A DNA stretch of 64,000 nt. It comes from Otatea glauca (Eukaryota; Streptophyta; Magnoliopsida; Poales; Poaceae). Made by a program: the position numbers and the translations under genes. The stretch lies in contig CM070711.1 in the NCBI GenBank assembly GCA_036346275.1, forward strand, positions 69,191,782 to 69,255,781, in the 5' to 3' direction. The notes under the pieces are model-generated. The model ran no database searches and had not been told where the DNA came from. It worked only from the letters and a program-made list of their open reading frames with translations. Below, piece by piece: positions 47,301 to 57,779 of this stretch (positions within the stretch are counted from its first letter, which is position 1; every line of letters starts with the position of its first letter).

Positions 47301-47961
47301 TGTGAGCAACCGAAAGCGTTCGGGAGGCGTGCGCTAGGGCTACTGACGTGTCTAGGAGTGCGCGTCACGCGGTGGCGTGGCGCACTAAATAGCGCCTCGG
47401 CGTCGCGAAATCTTGGCGAAATGGCGGACATGCAGCGGCCATTGCTCGGCGATCTCGCGAGGAAGAAACGACGTGGCGAAATCCGGGCATCCATGCGCGA
47501 TCCAACGGCGAGAACAATGGGGTGACGTGATGATTCCTCGATCGCACGATGTTGATCCAACAGGCGAACGCGGCGCGGCTAGGGTTTCGCGGGGGGTCAG
47601 TGTGGCGGCGACGCGAGCTGGGCCTCGACAAGATCTTGGGCGATCCAACGATTCGCCCAGACACTATTCCGGATTTTAAATCCTTTTCGAATAAAAATAA
47701 TTCTAGAAATTCAATTAAATTATTTGGGGCTTTTAAAATAGCGTAAAAATTCTAGAAATTCGAGAAAATACTTTGAGATATTTGGAACTTAATTAAAATA
47801 TTTGCAATAAAACTTTGCAAAAACTTTTCCATTATTTAATTGTTTTCAAGGAAGGCTATATTTGAATAATTCCAAATAAATTTTAAATAAATTCCCAAAA
47901 ACTCACAAAAATAAAAAAAATACTCCAAAATTTAAATTAGAGCAAAAATTAGGATGTTACA
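44342..47961 (-). mobile_element. Solo LTR, 3,620 bp, with perfect ATCAG duplications
   Basis: On the minus strand it starts TGTAACATCCTAATTTTTGC at 47,961 and ends GCAGATTCGGGTCCCGACA at 44,342. Both flanks are ATCAG (44,337-44,341 and 47,962-47,966), so recombination between two LTRs after insertion removed the interior. The internal layout matches the element at 12,994-18,382: AT-rich 5' part, GC-rich leader block (46,370-47,660), then ACCTCTGCAGAGTG and TACTCACCCCACCTTGC words. The unusual length and TGTAACATCC start are seen in del/Tekay-type gypsy LTRs (inference). No coding capacity. Confidence 0.88.
46274..46383. promoter_or_regulatory. Cluster of four TGACGTCA palindromes plus G-box
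   Basis: TGACGTCA occurs at 46,274, 46,295, 46,352 and 46,364, each followed by GC, and CACGTG at 46,378. TGACGTCA is the core for TGA/C-box bZIP factors and CACGTG for G-box bZIP/bHLH factors. Because the palindromes read the same on both strands, they could act towards either flank of the LTR. Confidence 0.7.
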
Positions 47962-48141
47962 ATCAGTAGCAGCCCGACTTCTTGGACCGGACTTCCCGAC
48001 TTCTTGGACCCGTCCCCGCGCTCCGCGATGCGGCCGCCTCCTCTGCGAGGCACCGGAGGTGAGCGGAGCTTACGGGCTTACTATTTTTTGGTTAATTTTT
48101 GTGTTGTTGTAATTGAGAGAAATAGATGTTTGATCTTGTAG

Positions 48142-48545
48142 CAAAATTTTCATTATTGTTTAACCTTTATGTTTCATTAACAATTTATTTTTTATAGCAA
48201 CGTATCTCTACTACTTCTGATTACCAGTTGGTGGCGGTGGTCCGTTCTTCCACCACTCCCCTTCCAGCCCCCGGACCCGCGTTTTGATAATTGATTGGAA
48301 ATTGATATATCTGTAGAAGATTATGTAAAATTTGGACAGTACAAAAGGAAAGTAGTAGTGTATCATACCACGATTTGATAATTGATTGAAAATTGATATC
48401 TCTGTAGAAGATTACGTAAATTTTGGACAGTAGAAAAGGAAAGTAGTAGTGTATCATACCACGATTTGATAATTTTGTTGCTTGATCTTTATCTTTTGTT
48501 ATCAATTTTGTTTTCCGTAGCAATGCACGGACACTGAACTAGTAG
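48142..48545. repeat. Duplicated promoter copy and 91-bp tandem repeats
   Basis: 48,203-48,275 copies the segment at 44,032. Then a 91-bp unit (GTTTTGATAATTGATTGGAA to GTGTATCATACCAC) stands at 48,281 and again at 48,372, with a partial third start at 48,463. The block ends with TTCCGTAGCAATGCACGGAC and a doubled ACACTGAACTAGTA (48,530 and 48,546), a terminus-like string often met at grass repeat ends. Confidence 0.75.
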
Positions 48546-48559
48546 ACACTGAACTAGTA

Positions 48560-49040
48560 ATTAAAAGAAACCAACTTTTCTTACACACCTTTAACGTACC
48601 TGCATCGCGCTGGTGAGGAAGAAAGATGGACAGAAAAGTACACTGTCCAAACGAGCGGCGGCGAAAAAAGCATATCCATCCGCTAATGCACACAGCCCAC
48701 CGGGCGTCGGCCCACGCCGGCAAGGAGATAATATTCCCGAGAAGAGCCCGGCACAGTCACAGCTCACACCGCAATCCAACGCACGGAAGTTATACGGAGG
48801 CCCAGGCCCCACATGTAAGTGAGCTAACACAAACATATTCGGTTCCCAAGCAGGTGGTCCCAGCATAAATTAGCCGTTCCCCGAAATGCCGTCTACTGTG
48901 CCTGAATCCGTATCACCGCACGTCTCTACTCGGTGTCACAGACACGCGGGCCCCATGTCCTAGCGAGATGCAGTAGCCCACGTGGCGGTGAAGGGCATGA
49001 AGGGCCTACCGGCGTCGGCGTAGAAGAGGCGACGGTAAAT
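48560..49040. other. Intergenic DNA upstream of the GDPD gene
   Basis: No convincing gene. Moderately GC-rich, with CCCACGTGGCGG (a G-box) at about 48,977. This could be distal promoter sequence. Confidence 0.35.
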
Positions 49041-49044
49041 GTCG

Positions 49045-49347
49045 GAATTATTTCTTAAAGTGATATTTGAAAAATGAAAAATTACAAAAATAATATGTCA
49101 AAATTAAAAATTACAGATATACCTCCCTGTTGCTATTTGAAATAGCGACAGAGGGCTGTCGCTATTCCAAATAGCGACAGAGAGCAGTTTTAGGCCTTAT
49201 TTACACCGAGTAAACGCATGCGACAAATTGCGACAGGCCTCTGTTGCAATTTCAAATAGCGACAGAGAAGTATATTTGCAATTTTTAATTTCGGCATGTT
49301 ATTTCTGTAATTTTTCATTTTACAAATATTATTTAAAATAATAATTC
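49045..49347. mobile_element. Foldback MITE with inverted repeats of about 105 bp
   Basis: The first about 105 bases (GAATTATTTCTTAAAGTGAT to AGCGACAGAGG) match the reverse complement of the last about 105 (ending AATAATAATTC) with scattered changes. Only about 90 bases separate the arms. GTAAAT stands on both sides (about 49,035 and 49,347), possibly part of a target duplication. The short TTGCTATTTGAAATAGCGAC inner motif repeats. Confidence 0.75.
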
Positions 49348-49567
49348 GTAAATATTGTCTATTTTTTATTTATGTTTTAATATATATATATATATATTTA
49401 AAAAATGTATAGAAGCATTTCTTGGAAAGTTATTATTAGTGGGTTATACATGTTCTGTTCCGTGAAACGTAAACGGCGTGACGGAAAGAAAAAGCTGGAG
49501 CGAAGAGAGGGAGAGGGAGGCGTAGTGGAGGAGACAGGGAGAGTGAGCAGTGTAGCAGCAGCACTCT

Positions 49568-49573
49568 GTGAGT
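49568..49573 (+). promoter_or_regulatory. Strong splice donor of the probable first GDPD exon
   Basis: CACTCT followed by GTGAGT. The upstream frame (open from 49,405) leaves one base at the donor, and the next exon at 50,968 needs exactly one base before GT AAT TTT, so the phases fit. The GA-rich sequence before it (49,480-49,550) looks like a plant 5' leader. The true start codon is uncertain. Confidence 0.45.
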
Positions 49574-50139
49574 TCCCCTCTTCCTCGATTCGTCTGTTCT
49601 TCTTTCCTTCCTTCAGCACCGATCTATCAAACCTTGCAATGGATGATTTGGTGGTCTCCTCTTTTTCCCTCTTGTATGGTTCTGAATTTGTGATCCCCTA
49701 CGCCCGGTTAACTGTGGAATGGCGATAATCTGGCATGAATTAAGGTGGTTTCGTGATACGGCGATAAGGCGATCAATGCCGGCTATGCTATTTATGCATG
49801 TTAGGACTGTGCAAGTCTGCACTTGGATGGTTCTGGTTGTGGCCAATGAGCTTGCTCTGGATGCGTGGCTCTCCTGAGAGATTTTATACAAGTTGTCCCG
49901 TGTTAGTAGTAGTTCTTACTTCTTAGTTAGGAGTGTGACTATTTTTAGTTGGTTATGGCCGGTGAAATGGATACAGTAGAAACATGGAGTTTAGTACTTT
50001 TCTGTAGTGCTGCTTTATGCTTGTAGGGGAACTGGGAAAACGTTTTCTGCGCATATCATACCTATCCTATACCTTGCAGAAACGCCGCGCGCAGGGCCTT
50101 TTGAGCCGTGAGGGAGCCGGCTCGGCTTGAGAAATTTTT

Positions 50140-50440
50140 TTACATCCGGGTCTTTCTCTAGAAAAAAACAAATTACGGATAGATCCTTTTGGAGAAAAAA
50201 TATTACGATTGGGTCCTTTTTCCGAAAAAGATTACATATTACGTCTATGCCCTTTTATCGTTTTTAGGAGTAGCGCTCGGGTCCTTTTTAGGAAAATTGA
50301 AATTACGTTTAGGTCCTTTTTTTTGAGAAAAAAATATGTCCTTCTTTTAAAAAAAAATATGCATTGCATTTATGTCTTTTTCCGCTTTTCTAGCATTTCT
50401 AGCACTACGTTTAAGCCCTTTTGCGAAAAACACAAGCTTA
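50140..50440. repeat. Degenerate intronic repeats (ATTACG...GGTCCTTTT)
   Basis: The words AAATTACGTTTAGGTCCTTT and GAAAAAA recur six to seven times at 40-60 bp spacing in the first GDPD intron. A TA microsatellite follows at 50,573-50,588. Confidence 0.65.
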
Positions 50441-52225
50441 TTTTTAGATTTTTTTTCGCGAGTTTTCTCAATTTACTCGTGCATGGAGCGTCAATCATGC
50501 GTTTTGTCGATTTTCTCGCGTGGAGAGCGGCGCCCGCGGCGTGGCACGCCGCACATAAATTTCTAGTATGTGTATATATATATATATAGTATACACGCTC
50601 GAGACTAACTCTGAGCAACGTTTTCGGCTTTACATGTTCCCTTAAACCGAGTCACATGACTAATAATTTAAATATCATTACTCGAGGACTCTGGTAGTTG
50701 TATTTGTCGCTGATGTTATACCATCAACCATTCTTTTCTTTTTGATTAATTCTTTGCAGTAATTGGAGATTTCTAATAGCAGCGTTAAAATCACTTATAA
50801 AACAGGCTGACTCTCTCATAATATAGTATTGCATTTCTATGCTGTCTACAAAATATCACTTATAAAATGATAATTATTGTCACGTTTTAAGTTTTCTTAT
50901 TATAGTTTTATTTGAATGTTTATCATTAGCCTGTCCCTGTATTGATTTGTCTTGTCCTCATTGACAGGTAATTTTCCTTTTCTTCTGCTACTGTTACATG
51001 TGGTCATTGCTAGACCACACTTTCCGCTACCAAGTAAAGACAAGTACTGAAGAGAAGAAGCCCATACAGACATTTCGACCATACAACATTGCTCACCGTG
51101 GCTCAAATGGGGAAATTCCTGAGGAAACAGCTGCTGCTTACCTGGTACCGCTCAAATTCTTGTTATAAAATAAAACAATATTTTTCTTTTTACAAATGGA
51201 ATGATATAGTCTTCTTAAGAGAATACACCTAAAGGACTTGCAAACAAAAGTATTGGTACCATTTGCTGGTTAGATTTCATTGTATTGACCGTTGCAAATG
51301 AGTAATTCAATTTTGTTAAGTTTATTTCCTTTGATATTTTCATTTTTCACCATTGGAAAATTATATTTTATATATAAAAAATCCTTTTCATATTGCAGAG
51401 GGCTATTGAAGAAGGTGCGGATTTTATAGAAACTGACATCCTTGCTAGCAAAGATGGGGTCTTGATCTGCTTTCATGATGTAACACTTGCTGATATAACT
51501 GATGTTGCCAGCCGTAAGGAGTTTGCTAATCGAAGAAGAACCTACGAGGTGGAATGGTTCGATGTTACTGGCTGGTTTGTAGGTTTGCATATTACAACCA
51601 ATCCTAATTTCTTCACTCATTCTTGTAAATCCTTGTAAGATGCATATTTGCAACATCAAAAGTAAGCAATAGGGGTGTGACAATGGATCCCATCAGATTA
51701 TTCCTTGACTCAAATTCTGGAGCTTATTACAGTTGACACTAGTGTGTGCACAATTTTTGACAATCATTACCCGGTGGTGCATTATGCCAGCATGCGCAAC
51801 TGGTATATATTCTGAAGGGAATGCCACAAACTAACCGCTGTTCACTGGCATGACTGGCCAGTGGACACCAGCATAGAAAACATTTATCACATTCTATTTG
51901 TGGTTGTAATGCAAAGTATGTTCATATTTTTTTTCTTTCACTCTTTGCCTTTTTATTTTCTCAGTAAATATTTCTTCAGCACAAACCAGGAAAGATCATA
52001 TTGGTTGATCTATGCTTGCTGCAGAACTGGCACTAAACAACACTTAGCAGTTTCGAACTGCATATCACTATGGGCACTGAATGAGAATGATAAACCTGTA
52101 AAGCTATTGCTTCTTGGTTATTCATACTAATTTTCAGGTGTTCATCTGCAGTGGACTTCACACTTGAGGAACTTAAAACACTGAAAGTGAAGCAGCGATA
52201 CACATTAAGAGATCAACAATACAAG

Positions 52226-53200
52226 CAGTGGCGTATCCAACGGGCTCGAGCCCACCCTCCACTTGCTGGATCCTATGTACTCTCTCTTGTAGCGACGCTC
52301 ATTTTTTGGTATAGCAGCGGTGAATGTATACGCACTCAGGCTCGTCTGGAGGAAGAAAAAACTTTGCTAGGTGGTAAGCTACTTTTTAGACTATGTGGCT
52401 TTGTGGGCTTCTGCTTGTTGAACACCTAATTTTGCAATTGGTAAGTTTGCTTGCTGTCTCTAAAATTGGACTTGAACTCTCGATGCACACAGAGACCATA
52501 GAAAGAGGGAGATGACTCGACAACTTTCCTTTGCAAGGATATGGCAGCTTACCGAGTCGGGGGCGCTTGATGTACATCGTCGGGAGTCAGCGATTGTGAG
52601 GCCGGGCACGATGAGGACGTAGAGTGAATGTTGAGGAGCTAGCGAGGGCGCGGGCGTGTGATAATGGACAACCCATTGCGGTGACGGTGAGCAGATTGTG
52701 AAGGTGACGTAGCATGAATTGGCGAGTGCCTAACCAGCTGAGTGGACTGACCATGACAACAAATAGACAATGTGAACTCCTCTTCTATATATGATTTTTT
52801 ATCAATTGTAAATATGTCAGTGGGTTGAAAAAGACAATAGCCAGTTTGCTTGATTGATTGGTGTTAACTTGTTTATAGATTTCCAAAAGTTTGACAAACG
52901 AATGTTGCACGGGTATTTCTCAAATAATGAGCTGCTAGTAGTAACACTTGAACCGATGAGAATGCAACACAAGCTGTTTAACATGTGAGAGGTGCTTCAA
53001 TGCTTTTCTTTTTTACCGTTGCACAAATATTAAAGCATTAATAAAGGGTAGATGGAGATTACTTACCCCTTCACTTGCTTCAAGATTTGTGCAACTTGTA
53101 TTAGAAGGGAAAGTATTGAAGCACTGCTCTTAACATGTTTATCTCAATTTAGCTTAAATTTTTTAGCCCAACCTCTATTTTTATCCTGGCTTCGCCACTG
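52226..53200. mobile_element. Non-autonomous hAT element (975 bp) inside a GDPD exon
   Basis: Left end CAGTGGCGTATCCA and right end TGGCTTCGCCACTG (reading CAGTGGCGAAGCCA inward), an imperfect 14-bp inverted repeat of the CAGTGGCGGAGCC type used by plant hAT elements. The flanks are AATACAAG (52,218-52,225) and AATACAAT (53,201-53,208), an 8-bp duplication with one change. It interrupts the codons of DQQYN in exon 4. Removing the element and one flank restores the frame up to the donor GTATGT at 53,210. No transposase inside. Confidence 0.9.
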
Positions 53201-54316
53201 AATACAATGGTATGTGCCCTTGAGCATTTTTCTTTTGTTTTTATTTTCCGTGATCATTGCACATGGCATCATTACCCTCTTCTATGGATCATGATGTTGT
53301 ACTTCCAAATATCAACAATATGAATCTTTTCATATGCATGTGCATTTATGTTGTCAATAATGCACTACTGGTATGATTACTGCTTACCAACATTGCTATA
53401 AATGTGGCAGTTAACTGTCAATATTTACTGTAGTCAGCCAAAATATTCTGATATGTAGCTATGCACTGTTGTCAGCATGTCCTAATGCATTATCCATATG
53501 ACTGCAGTAGTATGCCAGCAGTTAGAGGGATTCTGTTTTTTTTTCCCCTAGAAAGCCCAGATGTGTATTGGATGTAATTCATTGATTTGTTGTTCAATAA
53601 CTTATCTTCCCAGTTCCATCTAAGTAATACATGGTAATATTATATTATATTACTTGATTGACATAGGTGTTTTACTCTTCTCCAAAGTATGTTTTCACTT
53701 CTCATAAGTAGCCTATTCTTAGTAAGACACACCAGAGCCATACTAGTTTGTGTTTAACTTTAGCTGAACTAGACGAATTCATTTGCATGAATGAGCTTGA
53801 AAGATGCAACCTGATGATACAATTGCAAATCTGGTCATGCAGGTAAGTTTTTGATCATCATTTTTGAAGAATTCATTTCAATTGCCATAGATGCGAGCAG
53901 AACCATTGGAATATACCCAGAGATTAAAGATCCAGTTTTTATCAACAAGCATGTAAGTCTTTTCCTATGAAATGATGCTTTATTAGGATTCTCACCATTC
54001 TCTAATCATGTCACGAAGCAATAGGCGCTTCATTAAGATTCCCGTCATTCTCTACTTATGTCTTTTCCAGAAAGAAATTATGCTTAGATGCCGTGGGATA
54101 CATAAATTTCCTATGAAATGGTTATAATATGGGATGACTGCTTAATTTTTGCGTGGAATCAAATAATTTTAATTTCAGGCAAACAAACAGGCCTTAAGAC
54201 ATTGATTTGTATTATGTTTTTACCTCATAAAGACATTGTTTTTATCACAAGTCACAACTGAATTACTGTATCGACGTGCCTTTATTTCTAGAAGAATATA
54301 TATCCTGCACACAGTT

Positions 54317-54925
54317 GTCACGGCGTCGCCTAGTCGTCGCGGCAGCTGAAGAGGGACGCCAGGGTAGCTCGCCTCGACTGGAGCAGAGGCGGCGGCCGGC
54401 GAGGGGCCGTCGGTGACAGAGGATACGAGGGACGGGCGGCTCTCAGCGACGGAGCAAGCCCCTCGGCCTCGAGCAGTGACAGAGCAAGCCTTTCGGGGCT
54501 TGGGCGGCGACGGAGAAGGCGGGCGCAATGGGGGCTTAAGCAGGCGCGGCGGGCCTGCGACGGAGGGGGCGAGCGCGTCGAGCTGGCGACGGAGGCGGGC
54601 CTGCGACGGAGGAGGTGAGGAGCCACCTCCAAGAGACAGACTGAGCCGCTGAGGGAGGGATCTGGTGCGGGCTGAGGGAGGGATCTGGTGACATGATAAG
54701 AGAGATCTTCTGTGGCAAATGTGCTGGAGCCATACATACAAGATATATAAACCTATGCCAGCCACCGTGAATTCTCCATACTATAAAATATATTTATGGT
54801 ACTTCACTGTCATCAAAACAGTAGGGAAATAATTGGGTTATGTTTCATCGTCTAATCACCACCTAGTCGCCTAGGCATCCTGGCGCTCCAGGCTCGCCAC
54901 GGCCAGCTTGATCGCCGTGAGAATT
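54317..54925. other. GC-rich insertion in a GDPD intron
   Basis: A sharply GC-rich block (54,317-54,660, GGCGACGGAG and GGGCCTGCGACGGAGG repeats) in an AT-rich intron. It is followed by AT-rich DNA and a second GC-rich block with CACCTAGTCGCCTAGGCATC (about 54,860). CGCCTAGTCG occurs in both blocks, which hints that they are the two ends of one insertion. No protein domain is recognised in the long minus-strand frame. Confidence 0.5.
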
Positions 54926-56907
54926 ATGATCCTTCATGTGCACGTTCCCTTTTGATACACGGGTGTCTTTTTTTTAATTGCTCCTTCAGAATCACATGCT
55001 AGAATTTTATTGGCCTGCTTTGGGATAATGCACAAGATATTCTTTTAAAAGTAGAACGTTCCAAGGCCAATTTTGACTGTATTTTCTACATGGAAATTAT
55101 TATTATCGCGGTTTGGGGAATATGGAAACAAACAAATGGTTGGATATTTGATAGAATTGCTCCAAGTATATCAAACTGGAAAAGACTATTTATAAATGAG
55201 CTCACTCTGCACGTGCATCGAGTAAGAGAGCGACATAGACAAAACCTATTTGACTGACTAGACACATTATCTTGAGTTTTCTCCCCCAAGTTGGGACTGT
55301 AATTTTACCTTTTAGCCTTTGCACATAAACTTTTACCTACTGTTACAGTTCAAAAAAAAATGCAGCAACCGATATTTTACCTAAAAATACTTTACCTTGA
55401 CTTTTATGAGCTGACTATGCCAAAACTTTGAATTTGTTCAGAACAATCTTAGGATAAATTTTCAATTCTGAAGTGCTGTAAGCAAGTTTGTATTCTTCTC
55501 TTGACAGGTCAAGTGGGCTGATGGACAGAAGTTTGAGGACAAATTTGTGGATACCTTACTAAAGTATGGATATAAAGGTCAATATATGTCAGAAAATTGG
55601 CTAAAACAGCCATTGTTTATACAATCCTTTGCTCCCTCTTCCCTTGTACATGTATCAAAATTGACAGACTCCCAAAAAAATTCAGATTGATGATTTCACA
55701 GTGAGAACACAAGACACTAACCAGGTAGATATCTTGTGCAATAAAATGTATCTTATACATTTGTTTCAATGGTATGACAGAGAAATGAATGATATGGCTG
55801 GATGAACTACCTCTAAGCTTTCGTTGTTCATTTTGTGCAACTTCAGTAGAAGCATCTGTATGGATATTTCTTATGTTATTTTTTGCCTGCAGTCATACTG
55901 GGAGATTACTTCAAATGACTAGCTTGCATATATTAGGAACTACGTTGTTGGCCTAGGTCCATGGAAAGATACTATTGTTCCAGTTGTGGAAAACTATTTG
56001 ATGACACCAACTGATCTTATTGCAAGAGCACGTGCTCATAATCTCCAGGTATGATATTTGTTTGTATTCTTTACAATTATCTTGAGTTGCATCTTTACAT
56101 GAATACTCGTAAAGTAGTACATACAAGCTGTGGTAGCTTTTACGCATTCACTGCCATATTTCTGAGCCCAACATACTTCAGAGTTTCAGACCACCTTCAA
56201 CATTTGTTCTGTTTAAGTGTGTCTGGTTAGCGGTCCCCTGAATATCCAGAAGAACACAATGACACATCATGGCTGTCTTCTACTTCTGATCTCCCGAGCA
56301 TGGCCAATTAGTAACTGAATGAATTGGAACAAAAGACATGACCTAGCTGCCAACACCTGCATCAAGAATTCACAGCTGTGTCGGTTTGTCCTGATGTCCG
56401 CCTTGTCCTGTACTGGATCGGGAGGAGTGCATTCATTTAAAAATGTGCCAAGTAACGCATGGTCAGGTTTAGCCAAATTCTGATCGACTTAATGGCTCTT
56501 GGTAAGCTCAAATTTGACACATTAGGGTATATTGACTTTCTGCCAAATTGTTATCCTGCTGCATGTCACCTTTTCTAGCCTATGACATACATCTTGCATG
56601 ACAGTATTCGTAAAATGTCAGGTAATTCGTATCTGGAAGCATGCTAAACCGTGTTCTGTTGTTGCTGCAGGTACACCCTTACACGTACAGCAACGAGAAC
56701 CAGTTCCTGCACTTCAACTTTCATCAAGACCCCTACGCTGAGTACGATTTCTGGATAAACACCATGGGGGTTGATGGATTGTTCACAGATTTCATTGGAA
56801 CGCTACACCGGTACCAAGAACTGATATCCCCGCGCCCGAAGGACGAAACTGCGAACAGCCTCCTAGTAAAAATTGCTCAAATGATCTCAGCATATAAAGG
56901 CCACTGA

Positions 56908-57420
56908 TTATGTTTACGTTGCTGAAAACCATCCCAATTTTCTATTGATTGATGTGCAAGACTACACGAGTCAAGAAACCACGATCTGTAATGACCTTGG
57001 AAGGTTACGCTACACGAGTTGTTTTCTGGTGGTTAGCAGTTAGCATTAGTTATAGCTCTCCATTAAACCCCTGAATCACAGGGAGAATTTTCTACGATTG
57101 CGATAACAGTTTTTGGTTTTCCTAAAAGAAATTGTAATTATTGGTTTCTTGAAAGAAATTGTAATAATTGGTTCACTCCTCATCTCATGGGATGGAGCGG
57201 TTTGGACAAGTTGCCAAGTTGGCGTTTGCATACAACCAGTCGGATTGGTATTGAAATGCAATTGGAAATTAGTGTGAACAATTTGACCTGCGAATGCGAT
57301 TCCACCAAATAGGCGTCTCCTGTCTGCCACTTGTGCCGGAGACCAGAGTGGTCAGGCAGCCACAGTGTATGTGGTTAGTGGTTGCATGTCCCTACCGGTC
57401 TTCGCTTTTGAATAGAAACT
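56908..57420 (+). other. GDPD 3' flank
   Basis: Presumed 3' untranslated region and terminator area. A direct repeat AGAAATTGTAATTATTGGTT and AGAAATTGTAATAATTGGTT lies at 57,127-57,172. No canonical polyadenylation signal could be fixed. Confidence 0.4.
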
Positions 57421-57779
57421 AGCAAAATAGCAAATGCGCGTATTATTTTTAAAGTATGTTTAAATGACTTGAAAATATATGTGCGATTTTTTTCAAAATA
57501 GATCAATACAAAACACAATTTGTGATATTGTATATTATATGAGAGAATATATTTACTCCGTTTCTCAGTACTTGTCACATGTGACCGAAACTTTCTTTTA
57601 CGAATACTTGCATAGAAAAATAGTAAACATAGCATAACATAATATTTTCTATTTATATCATCATCTCTTAATTTCATTATTACAATGTTTGTCTCTTTCT
57701 TTCGGTACTTCTTTTATTGCACATCATATTACTCATACCGGTATAACTGAGTAAACAACTATCGATGTATCACCCTCTT

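Larger units (their letters stand above)
44214..48141 (+). pseudogene. Small putative secreted protein gene, split by a solo LTR
   Basis: The ATG at 44,214 opens MGGAALALLAAACFLDLSCC, a good signal peptide with likely cleavage after the following Ala, then an Ala/Glu-rich and RRRR basic stretch. At 44,341 the frame meets the solo LTR. Taking one copy of the ATCAG duplication and continuing at 47,967, the same frame stays open (PTSWTGLPDFLDPSPRS) and ends with TAG at 48,139-48,141, for a total of 100 codons. A GTGAGC splice donor at 48,059 offers an alternative end. The mature part resembles no family I know. Its size and basic site would suit a plant secreted peptide precursor, but that is inference. 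The insertion disables it unless read-through into the LTR makes a shorter product (frame open to 44,405). Confidence 0.45.
49405..56907 (+). pseudogene. GDPD: Glycerophosphodiester phosphodiesterase (plant GDPD5/6 type), damaged
   Basis: GDPD hydrolyses glycerophosphodiesters to glycerol-3-phosphate and an alcohol; this plant type has a signal peptide. Exons: first ending 49,567 (phase 1, uncertain; GA-rich leader), 50,968-51,143, 51,399-51,582, 52,152-52,225 plus 53,201-53,209, 53,843-53,952, 55,508-55,724, 55,893-56,048 and 56,671-56,907, with stop TGA. Introns follow GT-AG. Exon 2 has a hydrophobic signal segment (FPFLLLLLHVVIARP), then the catalytic AHRGSNGEIPEET. Exon 3 has ADFIETD and the catalytic HD (ICFHD). 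The C-terminal half has YPEIKDP, FIQSFAP and GVDGLFTDF. Lesions: frameshift near 51,041-51,050, a hAT insertion in exon 4, a one-base excess in the A7 run at 55,674-55,680, and TAG at 55,920-55,922 where relatives have Tyr. Catalytic residues are intact. Domain identity is certain; whether all lesions are real is not. Confidence 0.88.

Noticed and set aside
52151..52429. GDPD exon extended into a novel C-terminus (QWRIQRARAHPPL...)
   Set aside because: The extension is the start of the hAT element; the true exon continues after it at 53,201.
54220..54765. 181-aa minus-strand frame rich in Pro and Ser
   Set aside because: Comes from the GGCGACGGAG-rich insertion; three overlapping frames are open at once, a sign of composition and not coding.
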